Source: Bretschneidera sinensis
Lineage: Eukaryota > Streptophyta > Magnoliopsida > Brassicales > Akaniaceae
NCBI GenBank assembly: GCA_023935145.1
Contig: CM043700.1
Span: 26,320,001 to 26,384,000, forward strand
Length of the DNA: 64,000 nucleotides
Reading direction: 5' to 3'
Both the position numbers and the translations under genes were made by a program. The notes beneath the pieces were generated by a model. It was not told the origin of the DNA and searched no databases. It worked only from the letters and a program-made list of their open reading frames with translations. Positions 23,448-34,702 of this stretch are shown piece by piece (within the stretch, counting starts at the first letter, position 1; every line of letters starts with the position of its first letter).

Positions 23448-24566
23448 AAACCATACAAGAGCTTCAAGAAGAAAGCTATGATTGCAACCACTTAGAGTGA
23501 TGACAAAGAAGAAGGCTCATAGGATAAAGAGATCGGATATGAGGAAATTTCCAACCTATATCTTATGGCAATCGATAATGAAAATGAGGTATCAACTTCT
23601 CCGTCTTCAAAAAATAACATTGTTAGTAGTAGTGAAGAATTGATAGAAGTCATAAATGAAATGCATGAAGAATTGAAGAAATTCGCTTCTAGGAACTCTA
23701 TTCTTAAAAAAGAGGTATCATCTCTTTCTAAAGAGATAATAAGTCTAAAAAAAGAAAAAGATAAACTATCTTTATTGCTTTATGATTCTTCTCAAGATTT
23801 TCTTAAAGATAAAAATGAAAACTTAAAGAAGAAGATAATAGAATTGAATGGCACAATATCTAGACTCATGCTTTGAAAAGAAAAGCTTAATGAAGTGCTA
23901 TCTTGCCAAAGATTAAGTGGAGGAGAATCTGGGTAAGGATATTCTCCATTAGGCAAGCAAAAATCAAAAGAGAGCTTACTCATGAAAGCATCATGTGTGA
24001 ATGAAGCCTCTACTTCAAAGACCATTAACAAGGTCAAAAACATTCCCTTAATGAATGCTAGTAGGTCTAGAAATACTAATTCTAATGCATATACAAGAAT
24101 AAAACTTCCTAGAAATACTTATGCTTATATGTATGCTCATTCAAAAAATGCTTATACACATCCTAAGAGTAACCATCATGTGCATCCTAGAAATAACATG
24201 TATACTCAAAACTTGCACACTGCACAAGCATATCCTAGGAATTACTATCATGGTTATTGTAGAAATAATATGCATATTCATAATAATACAAGCAAGTATC
24301 CTAGAAACGACATGTATATTCCTCACAATAGAAACATGTATCCTAGGAATTATTATCCAAAGAATTATAGACATGCACAACTAAGTCATCCTAGAAATTT
24401 CAATAACTATTATCCTAGGATTGTGCATCATCAACATGTCTATAGAACACAATATATTGTTAAGAAAGTATGGGTCCCAAAAGGAACCATATTTTCAAGG
24501 ACTAACCCTAAAGGACCCAAGAAATTTTGGGTATCTAAAAATGCAATTGTGTATCCTTGTGTGATG
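23448..24566 (+). pseudogene. Sire-A gag, second part
   Basis: Continuation of gag after solo LTR B. A Ser/Glu/Lys-rich coiled-coil-like segment (about 23600-23870) is followed by a His/Asn/Arg/Tyr-rich tail with repeated PRN motifs (about 24080-24440) and the conserved end WVPKG...YPCVM. TAG and TGA stops near 23493, 23523 and 23875 inactivate it. It ends at TAG 24567-24569, after which pol continues in the same frame. Confidence 0.9.
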
Positions 24567-24569
24567 TAG
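24567..24569 (+). other. Sire-A gag-pol boundary TAG
   Basis: The single TAG after YPCVM lies in the same frame as the protease that follows ([11 protein letters not shown] near 24603). Sire-C has the same stop at the same place (32587-32589). It may be a recoding (readthrough) site, since pol has no separate start nearby. Confidence 0.6.
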
Positions 24570-25712
24570 ATATGTCTCCACACCAAGGAAAAAGGTAACA
24601 ATTGGTACCTTGATAGTGGATGCTCAAAGCACATGACCGGTGATAAAAGTGTATTCAATGAGCTAACTCTAAGAGATGGCAGACATATCACCATTGGAGA
24701 CAACACGAAAATAAAGATCATCGGGTATAAAAAAGTTGGTAATAATTTCTCAACCATAGATATTGTATTGTTAGTACAAGACCTTAAGCCAAATTTACTA
24801 AGTATTAGTCAACTATGTGACAAAGGCAACAAAGTCATATTTGAAACCTCTCATTGTCTAGTTATAGACATCAAGAGTAACAAGATCAAGTTTGTTGGCT
24901 ATAGACATGAAAATGCCTATATAGTTGATTTAAAATCCTTGCATTCAGAAAATGAAAAATGTTTTCCCGCATTTTGTGAAAACCCATGGCTATGGCATAA
25001 AAGGTTTGGTCATGTGAACATGGATTTGCTTAAAATCATTTCTAGAGAAGATTTAGTTATTGAACTACCCAAAATCAAATTTGAAAAAAGATAAAGTATG
25101 TGATGCTTGTCAAATAGGAAAAGAAAATAGAATTTCTTTTAAATAAAAAAATGTAGTCTCAACTACTAGACATTTAGAACTTTTGCATATGGACTTATTT
25201 GGTCCAATAAGTACCATTAGTCTAGGTGGCCATCAATATGCTCTTGTTATTGTTGATAACTATTCAAGATATACCTTTGTTATCTTTATTTCTTACAAGG
25301 ATGAACTTACAAAGGATTTGAAAACTTTTGCAAAAAGGTTCAAAATGAAAAAAGAATTTGTATTTCAAACATTAGAAGTGATCATGGAAAAGAATTTGAA
25401 AACCAAAGCTTTTCAAAATTTTGTGTTGAAAATGGAATTGATCACAACTTTTCAGCTCCTAGAACTCCTCAACAAAATGGAGTTGTACAGAGGAAAAATA
25501 GAGTTCTAGAAGAATTTGCAAGAACAATGCTTTGTGAAAATAGCTTACCAAAATACTTTTGGGCGGAAGCTGTAAACACTTCTTGCTATATCTTGAATAG
25601 AATTTTAATTAGGCCTATACTTGAAAAAACTTCTTATGAATTATGGAAACGTAGAAAGCCTAATATTTCCTATTTTCATACCTTTGGTTGTAAATGCTTT
25701 ATCCTAAATAAC
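24570..25712 (+). pseudogene. Sire-A pol, first part (protease, integrase)
   Basis: Protease motif [13 protein letters not shown] near 24603, GAG-pre-integrase WLWHKRFGHVN near 24990, and integrase with [10 protein letters not shown] near 25180. Frameshifts occur near 25083 and 25300, with a TAA at 25144. The integrase core is cut after CFILNN at 25712 by Sire-C; the frame resumes at 35954. Confidence 0.9.
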
Positions 25713-26964
25713 TGTAGCTCGAGGTTTCAACCCAAGAGGGGGGGGGTGAATTGGGTTTTTAAAAACTTTTGCGGAATTTATACAAGTTTATAAAAACTGA
25801 TAAGCAACAAATAATTAATACAAGTAAAAAGCTGTAAATAAAGAGTTTAAGGAAAGAGGATGCAAACACAGTTATAGTGGTTCGGCAATATCGGATTCGT
25901 TCCGACCCTACGTCCACTCTCTTCAAGGAACTCCTTGAAGTAATCCACTAAGAAAACTTAGTCGCACAACTTAGCCGGGTGTTGCACAAACCGTACACAA
26001 GCAATTTACAAGAATTGCTTAAACCGAAAAATCCCCTTCCTTTCGGAAGTTTCCCCTTCCTCTCGGAAGTAATCCCTTTACAAAGATGGTGTAAAGTAAA
26101 AGGTAGAGAGACAACAAATGAAAGCTTATTACAACAGAAATGTCTCTCTTTCAAAGTAAAGCTTGAAGAAATGGCTCAATAAGATTATTTCAAAGCTTTT
26201 TGTGTTTCAAGAGTATAAAAACTTGATTATATGAGATCAACTCTTTTTGAATATGTGCTTCTTGTTTTTGAATGCTTTGCTGAATAGGTTTATATAGCAA
26301 TCAATTAATATGGCCGTTTTGGACTTTAATTTGAAAAAGATTTACTTTAAAACGTTCAGATTTGGAGTCCAACGGTCATATTTTTGAACTACCAGTCGAC
26401 TGGGTCGAGATACCAGTCGACTGGGTTCACTTGAAAAATACATGTTTTCAGACCTTCTGGGTATCCAGTCGACTGGTATATATCATCCAGTCGACTGGGG
26501 ACTTTCTGTCCATTTTACCAGTCGACTGGGTTGATTCATCCAGTCGACTGGAGACTTACTGGTCAAAGTACCAGTCGACTGGGTTGTTTGATCCAGTCGA
26601 CTGGGTTCCTTCTGACCTTTATACCAGTCGACTGGTATATGTACCCAGTCGACTGGGTTGTCTTCCAACCCAGTTTTTCTTCTGTTTTTCATTAAAAACA
26701 TTTTAAAATTAATGGTTTTAGAAAAACCATTTGTGTTTGAGCCATTGAACAAGCTAATACAATGTATGAGTGAGACTTACATTGGTTCTAAACCTTAAGA
26801 CCTATACTAGATCTTCAGTCTTCACTTGATACTTGATTTGGTTTGAGTTTTTGCACTTTGATCCTTGGTTGAATGTGTTTGATCCTTAACACAACTTAGT
26901 TTAAACATGTTAGTTAAATAACAGTTGTGTTTTGCCATCATTAAAATACGGGCGGGGGTCAACA
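25713..26964 (-). repeat. Sire-C 3' LTR
   Basis: Read on the minus strand it starts TGTTGACCCCCGCCCG and ends CTCGAGCTACA. It contains ten perfect CCAGTCGACTGG palindromes between about 26391 and 26660, upstream (minus sense) of a TATA box at about 26287-26298. It is almost identical to 34703-35953. Confidence 0.97.
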
Positions 26965-26980
26965 ATCTCCCCCTTTTTGA
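26965..26980 (-). other. Sire-C polypurine tract
   Basis: On the minus strand TCAAAAAGGGGGAGAT directly precedes the 3' LTR. Sire-A has the same tract before its 3' LTR. Confidence 0.9.
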
Positions 26981-27502
26981 TGATGACAAAACTAATAATG
27001 TAAAAACAGTTTTAAAAACTAAGTGTTAAGATTTTACGGAAATTTGGACAGAGTCTCCTCTGTTTTTCGAGTAAAACCACCCTGTAAACAAGCAAACATA
27101 GTTTATATTTCTTTCAACCAATCCAGAATTAAACTCAACCAATCAATAAACATTTTTACAAAGATATGGAGCAATGCTCCCCCTAAATCTATGCATTGGT
27201 TGCGTTTTATTTAGATTTTCTCGTTTTTCTCATTTTTCTCCCCCGTTTTGACAACAGCAACCAAAGAGGGCAGAACATAAAAAATTAGCTATGTGACAAA
27301 CAGATATTTACAACAGTTCTAACATATCACAAATAGCGAAAAATAAATGCAAAAAATATGGCTAATAGTATTACATCATCATAGAGAAAAAGTCAATATA
27401 AGTAGGGTCTCATAGAGCCATAACTAAGAAAAACAAACATGAGATGTCTGTGCTATGTGACAAAAACTGGAAAAGAGCTAAGAACTGATAAAAGAATGAG
27501 AC
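26981..27502 (-). other. Sire-C 3' untranslated region
   Basis: Non-coding region between the env-like ORF and the polypurine tract. It contains the self-complementary GGAGCATTGCTCC (about 27170-27182), which recurs in Sire-A near 40301-40313. No ORF is supported. Confidence 0.6.
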
Positions 27503-28758
27503 TCATGGTGCGGGAGAGTCCGAGCTGTCACGAAGAAGTTCCCTAATCTCAGTTAGGGAACCCTCGGTGTGCTCTCGATGTAACTCGAAGTCATCCCGTA
27601 GGTGGTCTATGGAGGAGCTCAGCCTCTGATAATCGGACTGCATGGACTGAAAACCGGACTCCATCGTCATCTGAAGACTCGTGATAGCTCGTAGGATGTC
27701 ACCATATCCAGTCTGACCAGTACTCGAGCCACCAATGGGAGGTGCTCGGGTATCTGTCTCCATCTCAGCAGCCATATCAGCATCCTCACCACTGTCACTC
27801 GCATCCTCTCGAATCCTTGGCGCTTTCCAGCCTTTGGATAGAGAAACCCTTCACGAACAGTACATCCCATCTTCTTCAGAGATGAGATGTTGATGATATC
27901 CGTCAATCCGATATCCTGAGCCTCGGAGGCAGGCAAAGGTACCCGGAAGTACTGGAGGATGAGCGTAATGAGCATCCCATAAGAAAGACACCCGGAGTCA
28001 TTTGCTTCGCCGTTTATCATGTTGGCGAGCAGCAGAGGATATATATTGAAGTGGTGCCCGGATTTTAGGCACCAAATCAATACTGTATCTATTTTAGATA
28101 GATACCCTCGACTCCCGAGTCTCGGGTGGATGGTCTAACTGACAATTAATTGAAACATCTTTGAGTCGAGGGGCAAGTTACTACATGTGTGAAATGTAGT
28201 GGGTCTGTACACATAGTTGGGGTCGCCCCTGACTATCCGACAGGCCTCCTCAACTTCAAAGTTGTTTGGCCATCCATCCAGACTCCATTGAACCCCCCTT
28301 ATAGGGATTCTCAGAATGCTCATCAAGAGGTCAGTGTTGACCTCAAACTCCACACCGCTAACTCTGGTTCTGAATCTCAGAGCCAGAGGACTGGGTTTCA
28401 CCAAGTTCGCATAGAATTGGTGAATCAGTCGCGGGTAATATTTTTCATGAATTCTGACCAGTGGGGTCAGATTTATTGCCTCAAAGGCTGGTAGAATATC
28501 GAAATTACCATGACGAATGGAGTTGAAATCAACGACTCTACCCGTCATGATTTTCTTGTGACGGATTATAGAGTTATACCTTTTATGAGCCGCTGGGCTG
28601 TAAAACAGAGCCTGCTCCAACTCTGTTCTGGGCTCCTTGCTGGATGACCCTGCTACTCCCTTCCCTTTCGACTCCGAAGCCGAAGGTTTTGAAGACCTTG
28701 GCTTTTTGGGCGCATTAGGTCCACTTGTTGTGAGTTTTATACGGATTTTGTCACTCAT
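27503..28758 (-). pseudogene. Sire-C third ORF (env-like / plant transposon protein domain)
   Basis: Starts MSDKIRIKLTTSGP at 28758. The basic N-terminus is followed by a conserved block with RHKKIMTGR, YYPRLIHQFYANL and SILRIPI, as in the domain databases call putative plant transposon protein (PF20167). The C-terminal 60 residues look heptad-like and end DSSDSPAP. The SIRE1 ORF in this position was called env-like because of coiled-coil and possible membrane segments; no clear membrane segment is seen here. A TGG-to-TAG change (near 28135) and a frameshift near 27810 break it. Function is unknown. Confidence 0.8.
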
Positions 28759-28984
28759 TTTCGAGAAATTTGAAGTTTTTGGAAAAAGGAAATTTGGTAA
28801 AAATGAGAGATTTTAACCGTAGAAAGTTAAAAATCTCTTTAGGAATGAGTAGATCGGTGTGTTTAGAAGGGATTTGGATGGTTTTTAGATCAAAAAGATG
28901 AATTTTTCTAGAGAGAGAAAGCTTGGGCTCTTTGAAAATGGCGTAAGAAGGGCGAAAATGAACAGTCCCTTTTATAGAATCGCG

Positions 28985-29340
28985 ATACCAGTCGACTGGG
29001 TAAACTTACCAGTCGACTGGGCCCCTTTGAAAAGATGAACATTTTCTTTTACCAGTCGACTGGGTAAACGTACCAGTCGACTGGATCAACTGACAGTGAG
29101 ATACCAGTCTACTGGGCTATCGTTACCAGTCGACTGGAGGTTCAAAAATATGAAAAAATTTGGTTCCAAGCAGGATTTGATCTTATAGACGACTGGAGAA
29201 GACTTAACAGTCGTCTGGAAGTTTTGACAGAGAGTTACCAGTCGACTGGATCAAAATTACCAGTCGACTGGAAAAACAGGCAGAGACTTACCAGTCGACT
29301 GGGTTATATGTACCAGTCGACTGGACTCTTAGCAAAATTT
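28985..29340 (-). repeat. Array of CCAGTCGACTGG palindromes between pol and ORF3
   Basis: Nine perfect copies of the 12-bp palindrome CCAGTCGACTGG (SalI core), plus variants such as CCAGTCTACTGG, spaced roughly 20-60 bp apart. The same motif forms the LTR arrays. Sire-A has an eroded version in the same spacer (about 38070-38370), so a second internal array is a property of the family. It could be a second promoter-type region for ORF3, as an inference. Confidence 0.85.
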
Positions 29341-29469
29341 CCAGTCTGGTATTTTAAGCACGAATTTTTTTTTTTTATCTTTGACATTTTTGAGTGAGGG
29401 AAATAATTAAACAACGATTAATACTCTTTCACTCAATGTCAAACCTGCAAATGATGAAATGAGATGCAA

Positions 29470-32400
29470 TCAAACATTCAATTTATCAAGCAATCCCATC
29501 AACTTTCTTATCTTGCAAAAACTAGCTTCACTTAAGGGTTTTGTAAGAATATCAGCTATTTGATCTTCTGAAGGTATAAATTCTAATCTTATATCACCTT
29601 TTTGAGCATGGTCTCTTAAGAAATGATGTCTAATCTCTATATGCTTGGTTCTAGAGTGTTGAATAGGATTTTTGGTTAGGTTGATGGCACTAGTATTATC
29701 ATAAAATATAGGAATATTTTTGAGACTCATGCCATAGTCTTCTAGTTGTTGTTTCATCCATAGTACTTGGGCACAACAACTGCCAGCTGCTACATACTCC
29801 GCCTCAGCGGTTGATAGTGCAACTGAATTCTGTTTCTTGGAGAACCAAGAAGTTAACATAGCACCTAAGAATTGGCATGTTCCACTTGTACTTTTTCTAT
29901 CTAACCTACATCTAGCAAAATCAGCATCCGAATATCCTACTAGCTCAAAAGATGATTCTCTAGAATACCATAATCCTATGGTCTGGGTCCCTTGTAGATA
30001 TCTAAGGATTCTTTTTACTGCAACTACATGTGATTCCTTAGGATTGGATTGAAATCTAGCGCACATGCATACACTGAACATTATATCAGGTCTACTTGCA
30101 GTCAAGTACAGTAAAGCACCTATCATGCTTCTATAATATTTAGAATCTACAGTTTTACCTCCTTCATCAAGATCAAGTTTGGTGGTTGTGCTCATAGGCG
30201 TTCCAATAGGCTTTGAGCTTTCCATCCCGAATCTCTTTAGTAGATCTTTGATGTACTTTTGTTGATTGATGAAGATACCTCCTTTTAGTTGCTTGATTTG
30301 CAGTCCAAGGAAGTAGTTAAGTTCTCCCATCATGCTCATTTCAAATTCACCTTGCATGCACTTAGCAAACTCTTGACACATAGATTCATTAGTAGCACCA
30401 AATATAATATCATCAACATATATTTGAACTATCAAAGTGTCATTTTTGTGAGTTTTTGTGAAGAGAGTTGTATCTATTCTTCCTCTTACAAAATCATTAT
30501 CAATCAAAAATTTACTTAGTCTTTCATACCATGCCCTTGGAGCTTGCTTCAACCCATATAGAGCCTTGGAAAGCTTGTAGACATGATTTGGAAGACTAGG
30601 GTTTTCAAAACCAAGAGGTTGTTCAACATAAACCTCTTCTTCTATAAAGCCATTTAAAAAGGCACTTTTCACATCCATTTGAAATAGCTTGAATTTATTA
30701 AAGCATGCAAAGGCTAATAACATTCGAATAGCTTCTAATCTAGCTACGGGAGCATAGGTTTCATCAAAATCTATTCCTTCCTCTTGGTTATATCCCTTAG
30801 CAACTAGTCTAGCCTTATTTCTAGTTACTATACCATTTTCATCCATTTTATTTCTATATACCCATTTAGTTCCAATAATTGAATGATCTTTAGGTCTTGG
30901 AACTAGTTCCCAAACATTGTTTCTTTCAAATTGATTTATCTCTTCCTGCATTGCAATTATCCAATCATTATCTTTTTCAGCTTCTATAAATGTCTTAGGT
31001 TCTACTTGAGACAAATATGCTACAAAATTGCAAATATTTCTAATGGAAGAGCGAGTTCTTACCCCTTGTGAAGGATCACCAATTACTTGATCAATTGGAT
31101 GATGATTTACATACCTCCAATCCTTGGGTAGATTTTCCTCTTGTTGACTTGAGGATGGTTGGTCCAAATTAGGAGTTGCCATCCCTTCATTTGTTTGAGT
31201 AGAACTCTCTTTTAGGTCAACAATGGGAGTAGGAGTTTCCATTCTTAGAATAAAATCTGCATCATCTTTAAAGGAAACTTCTCCACTACTCATTGGGTTA
31301 GATTCATCAATAGTTACATGCACAGATTCTTCTACTACTAGAGTTCTCTTATTGAAAACTCTATAAGCCTTACTAGTAGTAGAATATCCTAAAAATATCC
31401 CTTCATCGGTCTTGGAATCAAATTTACCCAAGTTAGTTTTATTGTTATTTAAGATGAAGCACTTACTACCAAAGGCACGAAAATAGGAAATATTGGGCTT
31501 TCTCCCTTTCCATAGTTCATAAGGTGTTTTATCAAGCAGGGGCCTTATCAAAATTCTATTTAAAATATAGCAAGAAGTATTCACGGCTTCAGCCCAAAAA
31601 TATTTTGGTAAATTATTTTCACAAAGCATTGTTCTTGAAAATTCTTCTAGAACTCTATTTTTCCTCTCAACAACTCCATTTTGTTGAGGAGTTCTAGGAG
31701 CTGAAAAGTTGTGATTAATTCCATTTTCATCACAAAATTTTGAATAGCTTTGATTTTCAAATTCTTTGCCATGATCACTTCTTATACTTGAAATACAAAT
31801 TCCTTTTTCATTTTGTACCTTTTTGCAAAACTTTTCAAATCCTTTGAAAGCTTCATCTTTATAAGCAATAAAAATAACAAAGGTATATCTTGAATAGTCA
31901 TCAACAATAACAAGAGCATATTGATGGCCACCTAGACTAATGGTACTAATTGGACCAAATAAGTCCATATGCAAAAGTTCCAAAGGTCTAGTAGTTGAGA
32001 CAACATTTTTTGCTTTGAAAGATATCCTAGATTGTTTTCCCATTTGACAAGCATTGCAAATTTTGTTTTTCTCAAAATTGATTTTAGGAAGACCAATAAC
32101 TAAATCTTTTCTTGAAAAAATTTTTAGCAAGTTCATGTTTACATGACCAAGCCTTCTATGCCATAGCCATTGATTTTCACTAAAAGCAGGAAAACATTTT
32201 TCATTATTGGAATGTAAGGATTTCAAATCAACTATATAGACATTTTCATGTCTATGGCCAATGAATTTGATCTTGTTGCTCTTGATGTCTATAACTAGAC
32301 AATGAGAGGTTTCAAATGTGACTTTATATCCTTTGTCACATAATTGACTAATGCTAAGTAAATTTGGCTTTAAGCCTTGTACTAGCAATACATTATCTAA

Positions 32401-32586
32401 AGTTGAGAAATCATTACCGACTTTTCCATGCCCGATGATCTTTATTTTAGTATTGTCTCCAATGGTCACAAGTCCACCATCTCTTAGAGTTAGCTCCTTG
32501 AATACGCTTTTATCACCGGTCATATGCTTCGAGCAACCGCTATCAAGGTACCAACAATTACCTTTCTCCTTGGTGTGAAGGCAAAT
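29470..32586 (-). CDS. pol: Sire-C pol: protease, integrase, reverse transcriptase, RNase H
   Basis: Open for about 1038 codons after the gag TAG. Protease [11 protein letters not shown] is right at the start. The GAG-pre-integrase [11 protein letters not shown] follows. Integrase has [19 protein letters not shown] and NGVVERKNR (Asp, Asp, Glu all present). RT has [32 protein letters not shown] and the catalytic YVDD in [11 protein letters not shown]. RNase H has [16 protein letters not shown] and [11 protein letters not shown]. All catalytic motifs checked are intact. There is no independent ATG at the protease; the first in-frame ATG (32523) falls after the active site, so pol is probably made by reading through TAG 32587-32589. 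The enzymes copy element RNA and integrate it. Confidence 0.95.
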   Translation of the reverse strand: MCLHTKEKGNCWYLDSGCSKHMTGDKSVFKELTLRDGGLVTIGDNTKIKIIGHGKVGNDFSTLDNVLLVQGLKPNLLSISQLCDKGYKVTFETSHCLVIDIKSNKIKFIGHRHENVYIVDLKSLHSNNEKCFPAFSENQWLWHRRLGHVNMNLLKIFSRKDLVIGLPKINFEKNKICNACQMGKQSRISFKAKNVVSTTRPLELLHMDLFGPISTISLGGHQYALVIVDDYSRYTFVIFIAYKDEAFKGFEKFCKKVQNEKGICISSIRSDHGKEFENQSYSKFCDENGINHNFSAPRTPQQNGVVERKNRVLEEFSRTMLCENNLPKYFWAEAVNTSCYILNRILIRPLLDKTPYELWKGRKPNISYFRAFGSKCFILNNNKTNLGKFDSKTDEGIFLGYSTTSKAYRVFNKRTLVVEESVHVTIDESNPMSSGEVSFKDDADFILRMETPTPIVDLKESSTQTNEGMATPNLDQPSSSQQEENLPKDWRYVNHHPIDQVIGDPSQGVRTRSSIRNICNFVAYLSQVEPKTFIEAEKDNDWIIAMQEEINQFERNNVWELVPRPKDHSIIGTKWVYRNKMDENGIVTRNKARLVAKGYNQEEGIDFDETYAPVARLEAIRMLLAFACFNKFKLFQMDVKSAFLNGFIEEEVYVEQPLGFENPSLPNHVYKLSKALYGLKQAPRAWYERLSKFLIDNDFVRGRIDTTLFTKTHKNDTLIVQIYVDDIIFGATNESMCQEFAKCMQGEFEMSMMGELNYFLGLQIKQLKGGIFINQQKYIKDLLKRFGMESSKPIGTPMSTTTKLDLDEGGKTVDSKYYRSMIGALLYLTASRPDIMFSVCMCARFQSNPKESHVVAVKRILRYLQGTQTIGLWYSRESSFELVGYSDADFARCRLDRKSTSGTCQFLGAMLTSWFSKKQNSVALSTAEAEYVAAGSCCAQVLWMKQQLEDYGMSLKNIPIFYDNTSAINLTKNPIQHSRTKHIEIRHHFLRDHAQKGDIRLEFIPSEDQIADILTKPLSEASFCKIRKLMGLLDKLNV

Positions 32587-34647
32587 CTACATCACACAAG
32601 GATATACGATAGCATTTTTAGGTACCCAAAATTTCTTGGGTCCTTTGGGGTTAGTCCTTGAAAATACGGTTCCTTTTGGGACCCATACTTTCTTAACAAT
32701 ATATGGTGCTCTATGAACATGTTGATGATGCACAGACCTATCATTATAGTCATAGAAATTTCTAGGAAATTTTACATGTGCATTCCTATAATCCTTAGGA
32801 TGATAGTTCCTAGGATACATGATTCTATGGTAAGGGGTATGAAAATGCATGTCATTTCCAGAAAATGAACGATGATGCATTCTAGGATACATGCTAGCAT
32901 ATGTATGCAAGTTATTTCTAGAATAGCTATGATGGTGATTCCTAGGTTGAGCATGAGCAGAATGCATTCTTTGATTATACACATTGTTCCTAGAATGAGC
33001 ATGATGATTATTTCTAGGGTGTGTATGAGCATTTCTAGAATGAGCATACAAATAAGCATGAGTATTTTTAGGATGCTTCAATTTAGTATGATCATTTAAG
33101 TTTCTAGAGTTCCTCGGATTTATTAAGGGAGTGCTTTTAACAAGGTTAGGAGCTTTCGAAGTAGAAGCTCCATCTACACAAGAGGCTTTCATGAATAAGC
33201 TCTCTTTTGTTTTTTGTTTTCCCAATGGAGAATATCCTACACCAGATTTTCCTCCACTTAATCTTTGGGAAGAAAGCACTTCATCAAGTTTTTCTTTACC
33301 AAGCATAAGTCTAGATACAGTGCTGTTTAATTCAGAAATTTTATTTTTCAAATTCTCATTTTCATCTTTAAAAAAATCTTGAGACGAATTATACAGTAAA
33401 GATGATAATTTTTCTTTTTCTTCTCTAAGAACTATCATTTCCTTAGAAAGAGATGATACTTCTTTCTTAAGAACAGAATTTCTAGAATCAAATTTCTTTA
33501 ATTCTTCATGCATTTCATTTATGACTTCTAGTAATTCTTCACTACTAGTAACAATATTATTTTTTGAAGAGGGAGAAGATGTTACCTCACTTTCATCATC
33601 GATTGCCATTAAACAGAGGTTGGCAATCTCTTCGTATCCAATTTCTTTGTCTGATGACTCATCTTCTTCGTCATCGCTCCAGGTAGTTGCTACCATAGCT
33701 TTCTTCTTGAAGCCCTTGTATGGTTTGCTTGAAACCGGACAGTCAGCTTTTATATGTCCTGGCTTCTTGCAGCCATAGCACATAAGTGGTTCCCTTTTTG
33801 AGGTGGGATCCTTTGAGTAAGGTTTCTTGCTTTTCTTCAAGAACCTATGGAATCGTCTGGTGATTAAAGCCATTTCACCATCCTCTTCACTGCTCTCTGC
33901 TTCTTGTTCTAATTCCTTTTCTTTGTTGCTCGTAGAAGCTTTGAGAGCAATTTGCTTCTTCTTCTTCTCATCATCATTGACGATGGGAGTCATTTATTCC
34001 ATCTCGTATGTCAATAATGACCCAAGCAGCGTCTCAACATCAAGCTTGTCAAGATTTTTGGCCTCTTGAATGGCTGTCCTCTTTGGTTTCCATTCTGGAG
34101 GTAGAGATCTTAAGATTTTTCTGGTTAGTTCAACTTCCTCAATATTCTTGCCAAGCAATTTTAAACTATTTATAAAAGTAGTGAATCGTGAGTGCATTTC
34201 AGAAATGGTTTCGTTAGGAGACATCTTAAAAGATTCATATTCAGAAATTAGCATGTAAATTTTAGACTTTTTTACTTCACTTGTTCCTTCATATGTGACT
34301 TGCAATTTGTCCCATATTTCTTTAGCAGAAACGCATGCAGATATTTTGTTATATTCAGAAATATCTAATGCACAATGTAGCATGCTTGTTGCTCTGCTAT
34401 TGAGAGACATCGTTCTACAATCCTCGTCAGTAAACTCAGTTTTGAGTTTAGGCATTGTATGAAGAGTCTCTCCAATAACTATTTCTTTTGAGGGAATTTT
34501 AGGTCCCTCTTCTATAATTCTCCATAGATTGTAATCTTGTCCTTCGACGAAGATTTTCATTCTATTTTTCCAGTAGTTATAATTTGATCCATTGAACAAT
34601 GGTGGTCTAGTATAAGAGTGTCCCTCAGAGTAGCTATTTGCTGCCAT
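32587..34647 (-). pseudogene. gag: Sire-C gag, one nonsense mutation
   Basis: Starts MAANSYSEGHSY at 34647. The capsid-like part has WKNRMKIFVEGQDYNLW and EIWDKLQVTYEG; a knuckle CYGCKKPGHIKADC follows near 33780, then a Ser/Glu/Lys-rich coiled-coil-like segment and a long His/Asn/Arg-rich tail ending YPCVM. The only lesion seen is GAA-to-TAA at 33994-33996 (Sire-A keeps GAA there); ATG follows at once in the same frame. Length (about 686 codons) is long for copia gag but usual for Sireviruses. The final TAG is shared with Sire-A and lies in frame with pol. Confidence 0.9.
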
Positions 34648-34686
34648 TGGATCAACTCTAGGAATTTAAGCCTTATAAAGAGAACG

Positions 34687-34700
34687 AGGCTCTGATACCA
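34687..34700 (-). other. Sire-C primer binding site
   Basis: On the minus strand TGGTATCAGAGCC follows the 5' LTR after two bases (AT), an exact initiator tRNA-Met type site. Confidence 0.92.
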
Positions 34701-34702
34701 AT

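Noticed and set aside
24121..24384. Hydrophobic ORF overlapping the Sire-A gag tail, also mirrored in Sire-C near 32772-33059
   Set aside because: It is an alternate frame of the His/Asn/Arg-rich gag tail; the gag frame is the conserved one.
26362..26706. Open frames with repeated PVDW / SRL peptides in Sirevirus LTRs
   Set aside because: They come from translating the CCAGTCGACTGG array in different frames and occur identically on both strands and in both LTRs; no coding evidence.
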